Assembly (NCBI GenBank): GCA_013400115.1
Contig: VXBP01000231.1
Span: 186,001-250,000 of the forward strand
DNA length: 64,000 bases
Direction: 5' to 3'
Source of the DNA: Rhinopomastus cyanomelas
Lineage: Eukaryota; Chordata; Aves; Bucerotiformes; Rhinopomastidae
Each line of letters starts with the position of its first letter. The first letter of the stretch is position 1. The notes beneath the pieces were generated by a model that ran no database searches, was not told where the DNA came from, and saw nothing but the letters and a program-made list of their open reading frames with translations. Made by a program: the position numbers and the translations under genes. Shown here piece by piece: positions 1 to 11,074 of the stretch.

Positions 1-2264
1 GCTGGCTGGCCTCTGACCTCCAGGCTCCACATTTCCTGTGGCAGCCGAGGAGGGAGACGAGGCCCCTTCTTCCAGACACTGGGGCTGGGTGTAAAGAGGC
101 CTCTGCAGGCCAGCCCAATGTGGGGAGGAAGGGTCCTGGTGGTCCTTTGCAGCAATGCGAGGTCCGAGGAGGGAAAGATGCCCTCAGAGAGATGGGAGCA
201 TCACTGGGACAGGGAGCATCACTGGGACAGGGAGCCTGTGGCCGAAAACACAGGGCGAGGGCCACGCTCCTGCCCCAGCCCTGCAGCCAGCGCTCCAAAC
301 CTTTCTTTAACTCCTGGCACTCGTTTTTAAGAGCTTTGTGGCATTTCCCCTCCTAAAACCAAAGGCTGGGCTCAGGCAGCTGCGCCAGAGGGACCACAGC
401 TGGTGTCTGCAGAAGGGTGCAGCTCCTTCTCCAACTTAAACAACGGCCACTGCAGGGCCCAACGCTGTTGGCCCTCGTCAAGCTAAACCCAGCCTAGGAG
501 AAGGTACCCATCCTAAAAGTTCCTGTGAGGGTGCTGCCCATGTCCCCCAAGTCCCCATGTGGGGAGCTAAGCTAATGCAGATGTGAGGTGCCCCTCCACA
601 CATCCTCCTTGGCTCACCATGGAGAGCAAGCCTAAGATCTCCAGAGGGGAGCACGGAGAAGAACCAAGCCTTGCTGAAGGCATGGTGCTCAGCTTGAAAG
701 GCAGATCCCTGGGACACTAGGGTCCCACAGTCCACTCTTGGATTCTGTGCCAGACAGGGCTTGCAAAAGACCAGGATGCTGGCCAGATGTGATGATGCCC
801 GCTCTTCACAGCCTGGCAGGAGGTGCCGGATGCCTGGGGAGAGTGGGGAGGGGGGATGGCATCCCGGATGGAAACCTCTGGCATGCCTCTGTGCTGATCT
901 CCACTCTGCCCTGGAATGCGCCCGCCAGCAGCATGTGGGAAAGTAGAGTCAGCAGAGACCTTGGATGTGTCAGCTCCCCGGCTGAGTAAACAAGAGGAGC
1001 CCTGGCAAGCGTTCAGCCCCAAAGCATCCAAGTCCTTGAATAAAGGGGACTGGAAACAGGGAAGTTCTTCTGTCCCCTTATTGCTCAGCTCCTGAGTAAT
1101 GTCTGCTAACCTCTCATTTACCTCAGGTAATGCTGCCTCCTCTCACCCTTACTGCATCTGCAGAAGCACGGGGAGGGATGCCCCGAGGGGCTTCCAGCAC
1201 CAGGCTGTCAGATCTAACATCCCAAGAGGAAAAGGCCCCCCGGGAGAGAGAGACACTGTCACAGAAGGAGGGTCTGAAGAAGAAAGAGGTGGGATAAAAG
1301 GATTTATCACTCCCACCTCCCCAGTGCAATGCACGCCCATCCATGCCCCTTGGCCATCTCCCAAACAGCAGGAGGCACAGAGCACGGAGAGAGCTTCCAC
1401 CAGCAGTGCTGGCACTGCCTTGGGAGCCAAGTGACAGCCAGGAGCAGAGAGGCACCCGCAGCTCCCAAATAAATACCTCCCCAGCTCCAGCTGGGGACAT
1501 TCCCAGCAGGGGATGCCAGCTCCAGTCGCCTTCCCTGCAGGTTTCACAGGCTCAAGGAGAGGCTGCAAAGCGACAGGTTTCCCCAGTGCCTGTTGAAGTC
1601 GTGCTCCCGCCACCTCTGCACTGCCAGCGGTGCCTCCTTCATCTCCTCCATGCAGTTGTGCCCACACGAGACAGCCCCTCATGGCCTCAACACCCGGGCA
1701 CAGGAGCCTGCTTTAGGGTCTGGGGAAGAGGGATGAGCTGGGGACTGTCCCTCTGCATCCCACCAGTGGACCCCATTATCTTGTGGGGGTAAGCTCCCGT
1801 GGTGGCAATGCCAGGAGGCTGTGCCTGCCTTCTGGCCACTGTCCCATGTCCCCTATCACTCCCCATCAGGCCGGACTCCCAGAGAATGAGCCATTGTTCG
1901 TGGCCCACGGCCTCTTCCTGTCCCGTAGGGCTTTGAGACAAACAACAGCAGAGCCAGACACTGTGGGGAGGAGGTTGGGGCTGCTCCCCTCCTCCAGATC
2001 CCGCAGCAACCCTGCAGGCAGGCAAGTAGACAGACGGATGCCCGCCTTGGGGGAATGGGCAGGGACACCCCTATTTTTAGCTGCCTCTACATCCCCACCC
2101 CCTTCCTTCCGTGGGTCAAAAATACACCGGCTGGATGGACAGGCAAAATCATTGTGATTCAGGAGCTGGCCAGGCCTTGTGTCCGACCCCTCCCCTGGCT
2201 TTCACCTCTTCCAGGACAGGTCCTTCATGCATGGTATCCCTCTCCCACCTTGGATGACTCCTGT

Positions 2265-2404
2265 CTTCATCCTCATCCCTATATCCCCACATCCTCATCT
2301 CTTGTTCCTGTATCCCCACATCCTCATCCCTGCATCCCCACATCTTCATCCCTCGTCCCTATATCCCCACATCCTCATCCCTCATCTCTGTGTATCCCCA
2401 CATC
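2265..2404. repeat. Degenerate minisatellite, ~5 copies of 22-31 bp
   Basis: Five successive units end in the same ATCCCCACAT segment and begin with CCTCATCC or CTTCATCC. Their lengths range from 22 to 31 bp. The tract lies in a longer pyrimidine-rich stretch and explains the Pro/His/Ser-rich reading frames across it. Confidence 0.75.
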
Positions 2405-2613
2405 CTCTATCTGTACATCACACCCTTCCTCATCCTTGTACCTCACTCTGCTCCAGGGATGCGTCACACATCCCTCAACAGGCTTCTCTCCCATGTCCCA
2501 TCTGTCCTGGGGACCTACTTCCTTCTCTTGAGACCCCTTAGCTATTCCTCTCCCCCGAGCACCTTCTCCCACTTCCTCATATAATTAATCTCCAAAATGC
2601 TCTTTGCCCTCAA

Positions 2614-2631
2614 GCCCCCCCCCCCCCCNCT
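2614..2631. repeat. Poly-C run with an undetermined base
   Basis: A run of C residues is interrupted by N at about 2629. The run length is probably unreliable because homopolymers are hard to resolve. Confidence 0.8.
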
Positions 2632-5600
2632 ACTGCATCCATCCTACCCTCACCATCTCCCCCTTTCTCTCCTCATTCCAGCAACCCACATCCAGTTCCC
2701 TGCAGGCTGCACAGGCTTTCAACTCCAGCAGATGAGCTCCCCCTCCTCATCCTGCTGAGTGAACACATTTGGGGGAGGGCAAACGGATCCCCAGATGCGC
2801 CTGCACACAGAGAACTGCTTCTTCAAGCATCAAATTGGTATCTGAAACTCCCCGCCTCGTCGCTCCCTCCTGCAACCCCTTGGAGTCTATGAAAAAGAAC
2901 CAGAGATTCAACTGGTGTTTGGGGGAGTTGTTCTGGGGGACACGCAGTGTTCGTACCCCAATGTATGTGTATTTACATCTCCCTTCCCGGCGCCCAGAAT
3001 CACAGAGGTGTTTCCAGGCCACAGGCAGCTGCTCCTGGATTGCTTCTGGTTTATGCAACATCTCCCCTCCCCTCACAGCCATTTCCCCAACCCACCTCCT
3101 CCCTGCTGGTCCCTCTCCAGGGAAAAGTCAGAGGGGAAGCTCATATCAGGGTCTGTTTCTCCATCCTCCTTCAGGCAGCACCCCTACAGCACCCCACATC
3201 CCCATCCAGCGGACAAGACTAGGTGGAAGCTGGAGAGGGTGGGAGGAGGGAGAAGCATGAAAACATTTGGGATAGGGAGAGATGGGCAGAGGGAGGGAGG
3301 CAGCCCGTCAGCAAGCCTGGGAACTCATCCCTACCTCCTCCTGGGCTTTGGCAAACCCAGAGGCTTTCAGTTCCCAGCCCAGCTCCCCGGGGGGAAAGAA
3401 CCACCATCCCCCTCCTGCTTTTACAACCCCACAAGAAGGACATGGTCAGTCCCATTGCTTTGGCCTCTCCTGGCTGCTCCAGGCCTGGAGAGCTGGAGAA
3501 ATCAGCGGGAGAATTAGAAATGGGCTTTTACAGAGGTCAAGCCACCCTCTGCTAGCACCCAGTGCTGCTGCCCCACCTGTGGTGCTCCCCACAACCCACC
3601 CCCTTTCCTTCACTGGTGCAGCACAAGGATGCTGGAGATCGCACGAGGCTGATCCCTCTTGCTGGTTCCCACCAAGGCTACGGGCACAGAGCGAGGGACC
3701 CACAGCACAGCCCCAAAAACGGGCTGAGTCAGACCCAGCACACCCTGGGGGTGCTGCCGGAGACAACATCATCCCGGCAAAGACACTGCAAGGCACGAGG
3801 GATACGGTGCCCACAAAGCTGGTGCTGGCATCCGACCAGCGATGCTCTAGGCGAGAAGCCCGTTGGCTTGTACCTCGCCCCAAGGTGTCCCCTCCTGCTT
3901 GCTCATCCTGAAACCGGCTCTGCCTCCAGCTCATCCCCAGCACAGCGAGACTCAGGCTGGAGGCATCACCAGGCTCCGTGGGCTGGGAGCAGGAAGGAGG
4001 GACCCGACAGCGGCAGAGTGGGGGGGAGCTGGATGAGGCCACACTGGGATGTGTGATGGGGCAGGAGGCCCTGGGGACCCCAATCCCTGTCATGGCAGGG
4101 GTCTGTCCCCCACCAGCAGTAACTCCTACAGCCGTGCAGTATGTGCTCTTGTGGCTGCCGTGAGGAGACTGGAAACATCTGGAAGTCACCCGCAAACGAG
4201 CGGCGCTCCCAGTTAATGAGGAAATATGAGCCAGAGACCCCGGGCAGCAACAGGATATCTGCTTCTTGTGTGCTGAGCGAGGCACCCCCTTTCTACAGAG
4301 CCCCCTGCCCGCCCTCCTTCCCCTGCAAACTTCCCAGGGAAGGAGAGCAGGCGGGAAGGCAGTGAACAGAAGCAGCAGGGAACAGAATCCCCAGGGCAGG
4401 CACCCCGTCCGCAGGCTGGGATGCCCCCATCACCTTACCTCGGCTCCCCACAGGCACTGGGGAAAGGCAGAAGAGGGGTTTTTCTTCCTCGAAGAGGAGT
4501 CCTGCATCAGCCTCCTTCAGGCATCGGGTCCGTGAGCAGCAGGGGCTGTAAAGGGAGATGGGAGGAAGCACTGAGCACCCGGAGCTGTGGGGCAGAGACC
4601 TCAGCCCCCACCCCAGCATCCCTCGATCCCTCTCTCCATCCCAGTCGTGCTCAGCCACCCATAAGACCTCGGCCCCTTGCCGGAGGGGTGAGCACTAGGA
4701 AGAAGAGGGGGTGCAATTTGCACAGCCCCGTCTTTGATGTTGTGGGAATCAAAGGAACTCCCCAGCCAGGAAAGCTGCGGTGCCACTTGTCTGGTCCCAT
4801 GATAAGGCTGATGGCCTCTCTGTACTGCTGGAGACTGGTGCTGCTGCCTGGGGCATGAGGTTACAGACACAATGAAAGGTTGGGGTGGCTGAAGGTAAAT
4901 GAGGTAGCCAGGCTGGGAGGGGTCCAGGCATCACCTCCTGCTCAGGGCACCCATGGGTGATGCAGTGGCCATGCTGCACCATCCAGCCCCACAGGCACCT
5001 CTCATTTATCAGCTGAGCTCAGTAAACAGGCTGGGGGACAGGACTCTATGATTTCACTTTCCAAGCAGCTGTATTTGAAAGAAGGGGGTGTTGGGGGTGT
5101 ACAGCTCCTGCACAGCTGGAGGGCCACACCACACCTGCTCCTATGCAGGCAGTCAGAGGCCAGGATGGGTACTGAGTCCTAGAGCTGGCACGTACCCTGG
5201 AGACTCCAAAGCCCTTCCGTGCCAGCCCCAGAAGGACAAAAGTCACAGCTCAGCTGGCACAGCCACAAGACCAGAAGGTTTGGAGAAGGGTGTTGAAGAG
5301 GGGGGATTTCCAGCTGCTTTCCTAGAACTGGAGCCTGCCCTGGCCTGGAGCACAGAGATGCTTGGAGCAGGGGCAAGGAGGAGGAGGCTGCGGAGAGCTG
5401 GCCATCCCGTGCAGAGCAGAGCATGGCCCCTGTCCCATCTGGAAAAGATTTGTTCTGCATTCCCTGGTGGCGACGGTTGCAGTCGCCCAGGCTCTGCTCC
5501 CTGCCACAGCCCCTGCTGCAGGGCATGGGGATAGGGGTGAGGGGAGTGAAGGGGAGCCCCTGGGCTGGGGGGAGATGCCCTGGCAGACCAGGCAGAGGGA

Positions 5601-6769
5601 GAAGACCCAAAGAAAGGGTTTTTCCTGCCACTCCCTTCACCCCTCTTTGGCGTCCTCTGAGCAGGACGCTGGGGAAGAGATGCCTACCTCTGCAAGCAGG
5701 AAGGGTGCAGGTCATGGTTTCTCTTCCTTTCCCTGCTGTTGGCACAGCTCAACCCCCACTCAGACCTGAGCTCCCATCTTCCTCCAAGACCTAAATGCAC
5801 CTGGAAGTACCACCACAATGCAGACCATGTGCTGTTAATTCCCAACGGGGAAGACCTCCATAGAAGGCATCAAACTAAACAAACCTATTTCACACAGCAG
5901 AAGACTGAGAAGCTGAGGATGGTGCTAAAATCCCACTGCTGCTGACCAAACCCCTGAGCAATAAGGTGCTGTGGTCTGAGCACTCCAGCACGAACCACCT
6001 GAGCGTAGCGAGAGGTCAGGCTCCATTTTAACATCTCCTCTGCAGACATCTTGTCATCCCTTCAGCCAGGCCCTGCTTAACCCTAACAAGTCTCATCTCG
6101 CCTTTACCAGCAGAGACACCTCCCTTCTTCTCCACACAGCTCTGGCTTGTGAGTGGCCAGGTGCTCCTCAGCAGAGCCACTGAGTCTCACCTGGAGGCCA
6201 TGAGGGTCACTGGTGACACTGGTGATTCTGTACCCACCAGCAGGTTGCTCCTCACTGGCACAGATAGGGTCTTCTGCCCCATGACCATCGAGGGACACAG
6301 CAGTGCAGCGTGATGCCAAAGGGATGAGGTGTCCCACGAGTGGGCAGAAACCCTTGCTGGTGCCACGAAAGAGCACCTCCTCGAATTTACCCACTGCCAC
6401 CCCCTCACACTGGTCTGATGCACTGCCACTGATGTGACGTCTGTCCTGACCCAGTAATGCTGGTCCTGATCCCATAACAAATACCAGTGTGGCCCACACA
6501 GCCTCCAGAGAGCCTGTTATTGTGCTAACACTCAGCCCAGTGCTACGTACATGTCCCGTCACGGCCACCCACACCCAGACCCCAGTCCTGCCTGGCGGGG
6601 TGGGTACTGGTGGGATGGATGGGATAGGGTGAAACCGAGGGGTTACACAAACACACACACACAGAGGACAAAACAAGGGACAAAATCCTTTCCTTTGCCC
6701 CCACCCAGGCTCCCCACAGCAGATTCTTCCATGACCTGGGCTCCCCCCTTCCCCCAACCCACTGCAGCG

Positions 6770-7830
6770 GGAGGACGGGAAACGGCACCGGGGAAGTGGG
6801 GAGGAGTAAGAAGCGGGGGGGCAGCAGAGAAGTTCCTGAAGTTTTCTGTCCTGGATAGCTGGAATAAATTTCATTTTCTCTGGTCTGGTAGCCGAGGCGA
6901 GGATTGGCTCCAGGGTGCCGCAGCCCGCCCTCCGCCTTCGCCCGTCCCCTCCCCGCCAGCCCCGCTCCCTCTGTCCCTCCCGTGGCATCGGGGCGGCAGC
7001 GGGGAGAGCCAGCGTGGGCTGGGGGGGGACAGCGGTGGGACAAGGGGCCACCCCTTTCTCGCCACCTCTGCTCCGGGACACGGCGCTGATCGCCCTCGGA
7101 GCAAGTTTGAGGGGCCCACGGTTGGAGTCTCCCAACTTTTCGTCTGGAGGACGGAGCGGAAAAACCCCGCGGGGTTCGTCCTGGTTCGGAAGAGGTAAAC
7201 GCGGAAAGTTTGGGTTCCTCGCTTCGTGGGTCTGGGAAGGGGAAGGTGGAGCAGAAGGGAAGGAGTCGGGGGGAGAGGGGAAAAGCGGGAGGGGTGTCCG
7301 GGCTGTTGGAGGGTGGTGGAAAAGAAAGGGAGAGGAAGGCAGGAATGCAACAGGAAACTGGGGGGGGAAGGAAAGCGGCAGCCGGGAGAGGGGAGACAAC
7401 CCAGCGGGGAGCCAGGAGAGAAGGGGAGTGAGGAGAGGCTTCCCGAGGCAGTGGGACTTCCCTACGCCCTGCTTTGGGTACCCCTTGATGACCCTTGGCA
7501 CCTCCGGTTTGGGGGTTTGGAGGAAGAAGGGGAGCACTGTGGGGCAGCGGAGCAGGGAGAGGATGAGTGGAACCCATCCCATTTTTGAGCCCCAGCCTCT
7601 CTCCGTGCTCGGAAAGACACCCTGGTTGTGCGGAAGGACAGAACTATAGATACACGGAGCAGCCAGCGGCGTCGGGGTCAGACTCGGGCTTGTCCGTCTA
7701 CTGCTCCGGGGGAGCTGCTCCGGGGGAGCTGCTCCGGGGGAGCTGCTCCGGGGGAGCTGCTCCGGGGGAGCTGCTCCGGGGGAGCTGCTCCGGGGGAGCT
7801 GCTCCGGGGGAGCTGGAAGAGGCGCAGCCC
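6770..7830 (+). promoter_or_regulatory. GC/CpG-rich island, probable CDC42EP1 promoter and 5' UTR exon
   Basis: CpG density rises sharply here compared with the flanks. The island contains an inverted CCAAT box (ATTGG near 6904) and GC-rich motifs. It is the only CpG-rich region upstream of the CDC42EP1 start codon, which lies about 4 kb away in an exon that itself follows candidate acceptors. A good donor (AAGAG/GTAAACG) at about 7194 could end an untranslated first exon, and TTCTCCTGTTTAG ending at 10658 could open the next one. That mammalian CDC42EP1 also has a non-coding first exon is family knowledge. The exact transcription start cannot be read. Confidence 0.45.
7703..7816. repeat. Perfect 14-bp tandem repeat, 8 copies
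   Basis: The 14-bp unit GCTCCGGGGGAGCT begins at 7703, 7717, 7731, 7745, 7759, 7773, 7787 and 7801 without any mismatch. Each unit supplies one run of five G. Because 14 is not a multiple of 3, all three frames of a strand read the same 14-residue peptide in shifted phase and none contains a stop. This accounts for the very long ORFs crossing it, including a 585-codon minus-strand frame. It lies just downstream of the presumed CDC42EP1 promoter. Confidence 0.97.
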
Positions 7831-10800
7831 AGCCACATGAATCCCTTTGCCCCTTCCCCAAGAGCCCTGCCCTCGCTCACGTTCCTCATCCCAGAACAGA
7901 AACCCGAAAGGGGAGCCTCTGCCTCCCTTCCTCCTGGGAGATGAGTTTTGACACTTGGGAAGGCTGGCAAAGCCTTCCTGGTTGCCCACAGCCATTTCCA
8001 CCCGTTCTTCCCCTGTCCAGACCACCCCAAAGGTCTCCTCGCCCTCTTTGGAGTGTGTCCGCTTTGCGGGGCTGGGGGTGGGCATAGGGAGAGGAGGGAA
8101 GAGGCTGCTTTCAGCAGCTCCAGCCAACTAGACATCTGGATTTTTTTCCCCCCCTTTCTGGTTTCCGCTCTTCCCAGCAAGCAGAACAGCTCTGACCATT
8201 CCTGGCGAGTGGAAAACCAGTGGAAACCAGCTGAACTCATGGGGGGAAACAGGGGAGGCCAGGCTGGGAGGAGGAGGAGATGCCAGCAGTTGGTCTTTGA
8301 GGGCAGGGGGCTTCCCAGAGGAGACAGGGGGAGGATGCCAGGGAACGGGAGGTGGGAATGGGCTGCAGCCTCTCTGAGCTGGGAGCTAGTGGATGCGGTG
8401 AGCTGTGGGACAGAAGCGGTGGCCAGACAGACTGGTGGCCAGACTGGGGGTCTCCTTGCCCAGTGGAGGAAAGGAGACCACATGGGTCACCCTTTGCCCA
8501 CAGAATCACGAGTTTCCAGAGTGTGAAGGCGTCTGCTTGGGTGGAGGGGAGGGCTCAGAAGGGGACAGCCAGCAGGGAGATGCACCGGGGGCATAGGGAA
8601 GGATGAAAAAGGGGGAGATTGGAGGTTGAAGAAGTCCAACAGGCCTGCCAGAAATCTGCCATCCAGGGAGGGTTGGGCACCAGCTACCTCTCTCTCTCCT
8701 TCCCTCCCTACTTCTCTCCCTCCCTCCTCTCCCAGTAGCTGGCAGGCAGCAGGCAGGGAGAGCCAGGGGCCAGGAGGTGCTGGCGTGTGTCCCCGTGGTG
8801 GCCAAGGGACAAGGAAGGAAAAACACTTTCTTCCTCCCAGCTCCACAGTTCTCCAATCAAGGAGCAAAATGATCTTCTCCTCCCTCATCCTCCCTTCCCT
8901 CGTCTTTCCACCCAGTCCCCAGGGTGATGCCAGCCCCAGTCCCCTGCAGAGGTCTGCAGGACAGGTCTGCTGTGAGGGGAAAGTGGTGGAGGTCCACCCT
9001 TCAGGGTAGTCCTGCCTGGCACATGCTGAAGGGCACAATCCCTACTTAAGGTTTCTCAGAGGGTCCAATGTGCAGAGGGGAAGGAAAACCCAAGGGCTGT
9101 AACTTGCCCGATACCCTCTCCTGGGGCCACGTGCCTTCCTGGGGCACCTGGGGACAGCTAGAAAAGGGAGCTGCATCTCATCCACTGTGGTCCAAAGCTC
9201 CTCGCTGTGCTGCAGGGACCACCCCAGTGGTTTCTTTGCACTCCAGGAGAGCCTTGACCCGGTGGCTATGGGTGGGCCTCTGCCTGAAGGAGGAAAATCA
9301 CTCCCTGGTTGTCCTCCCAACCCAAATCTGCCCTGTGCTTGGCTCAGCCCAGCTGTGAGGCAGCACCACATGGCCTCTGTGAGCAGGGGCCAGCAGGAAG
9401 CCAACCTGCCACCCCTGCTGCCACCAGCCACTGCCACCCCAGGAGGCAGCCAATGGTGCCAGGAACTGCTGGGGGAGGTTTGTTTTCCATTCCCAGGCAT
9501 TAACCCCTGGTAGATAAGAGGGGCCCTGGGTGAGCAAACAAGGCCAGGTCAAGGCAAAAACACGTGTAGCCAGCCAAGAAAGTGACTTCATGTCCAGGGC
9601 TCCCCTTCACCACAGACTTTGTCACCCTGGCACTGCTCCAAGGTGACCTGGGGACAAGCAAGGAGGGGGAGGCAGAACGATCCACGCAGCAGTGGGGTCC
9701 TGGCACAAGGGGACCGAGGGGCACGAGGATCCTGTACTCCTGGCACTTCTTGGCATGGTGTCCCCTGCAGCCTGCCCTGCTGGAGAGACCCAGCTCCATC
9801 CTGTAGTCCAAGCCCCTGGATGGGGACTGACCCCAGGGAAGGACATGTCCCCGGGAGGGCACCCGGACCGCTGATGCTCTGAGGTGCCCTGCATCCCAAG
9901 TCTTGTCCTTCCCCTAGTCCACTCTTTGCCTCTTGCCACTCACCAGTGGGATCTGCCGTGTCCTCCCCGCTGACCAGGGGGGACAGTAGTCAGCCCTGCC
10001 ACCAGGAGCCCAGCCGCTGCCTCCCCTCCCAGTGCCTCTGGGACCTGCCTGAGTGCAGGGACCAATCCCACCATCTCCTGCGACCGCAAGCAGTCACCTC
10101 CATTTCTGTGCCGCAGTCTCACCTACCTGCAAAGCAGCTGCCCTCCCCACTGCTCCGACGTGTCTGCTCAGAGCCCAGAGACCCAGCCAGAGGACAAACA
10201 AGCCAGTATACAAATATTGTACTTTCCCTGCCGGCTGGCCCTCCCCAAGAAGCATGCAGTCCCCAGGCCTCACCCTCTCCCCAAGGGTTCATCTGAATAG
10301 CAAAAAGGAGGGAGAGGTTCCTCGCCTCAGGAGCCCGGGGAAGCCGGGCAGGGCATGGCTCTGGGAGGAGGTGCTGCCTGAGAGGGAAGTCCTCAGCCTT
10401 CCTTGCAGCGTGCATCCTGCAGAGCTGCTTTGCTGGCAGGGGAAACTGAGGCACTGCAGGGAAGGTCAGAGGGGTGAGGGAGAGCACATCTTTTGGGGAC
10501 AAAGCCTTTCTCCCCAGGGAAAGGGCAGCTGGTAGCAACCTCCCCACTGTGGCTTCTGCGCTACCTTCAGCCTCCCCAGCCAGTCCCAGGACCGCGGCCA
10601 AGAGTGTTGGTAGGAAAACCTTCTCCAAGTGCTTCACCTTTCCTCTTCTCCTGTTTAGGTGGCCAGTGAGAGGACTGAGGCACTTCCCCTGCCAGCCCAC
10701 CCCAGGCTCCAAGTCACTCACCGCCGCGCCAGCTCCCGCTCGCTCACCCAGCAGACGACAGCGGATTCACCCCTAAGCCCGCAGCCGCACGCAGCTCCCA

Positions 10801-11074
10801 GCAGCATCCGGACACCCCCGGGACACCTCTGCACCTCCAGAGTCCTCATCCCCAGGGACATGCCTGCTGCATGAGCGTGACATAGCACAGGGGAGCCGGG
10901 GGACAGGCGCCTTCTCCCCCGCTGAAGACCGAGGTGACGAGAGCTGCTCCCCCGAGAGCATCGGAGCAGGAGTCATGGGGAGGCCGGGGATGTGACAGCC
11001 CACCCCAGTGCCACCGAGGAAGGGCTGGTTTTGAGGGCCTTCTCAGAGGCAAAGGGCAAGCTGAGGGGTGCAGG
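7831..11074. other. Presumed CDC42EP1 5' intron / 5' UTR region
   Basis: There is no independent coding gene. The stretch includes a pyrimidine-rich tract around 8686-8732. A candidate splice acceptor at 10658/10659, with a good polypyrimidine tract, could open the exon that carries the CDC42EP1 start codon at 11075. It contains no CR1. Confidence 0.4.

Larger units (their letters stand above)
1..6760. other. Intergenic region upstream of CDC42EP1, no supported gene
   Basis: I see no conserved coding exon, RNA gene or CR1 element here. Many ORFs of 60-280 codons are open on both strands at once, which is what GC-rich DNA gives by chance, and none has a protein family or splice structure I recognise. 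The visible structure is simple sequence: an 18-bp direct duplication at 194-229, a pyrimidine-rich tract over about 2060-2720, and a degenerate minisatellite inside it. In mammals the neighbour on this side is CARD10, so this is probably the CARD10-CDC42EP1 spacer, but no CARD10 exon is visible. Confidence 0.6.

Noticed and set aside
3446..4285. 279-codon minus-strand ORF
   Set aside because: Composition is random Ser/Ala/Pro/Cys-rich, overlapping ORFs are open on the other strand, and there is no splice or poly(A) context or recognisable domain.
6104..7861. 585-codon minus-strand ORF
   Set aside because: It crosses the 14-bp array, which has no stop in any frame, and GC-rich promoter sequence. 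The translation is low-complexity Pro/Ser/Arg with no family resemblance, and the plus strand is equally open.
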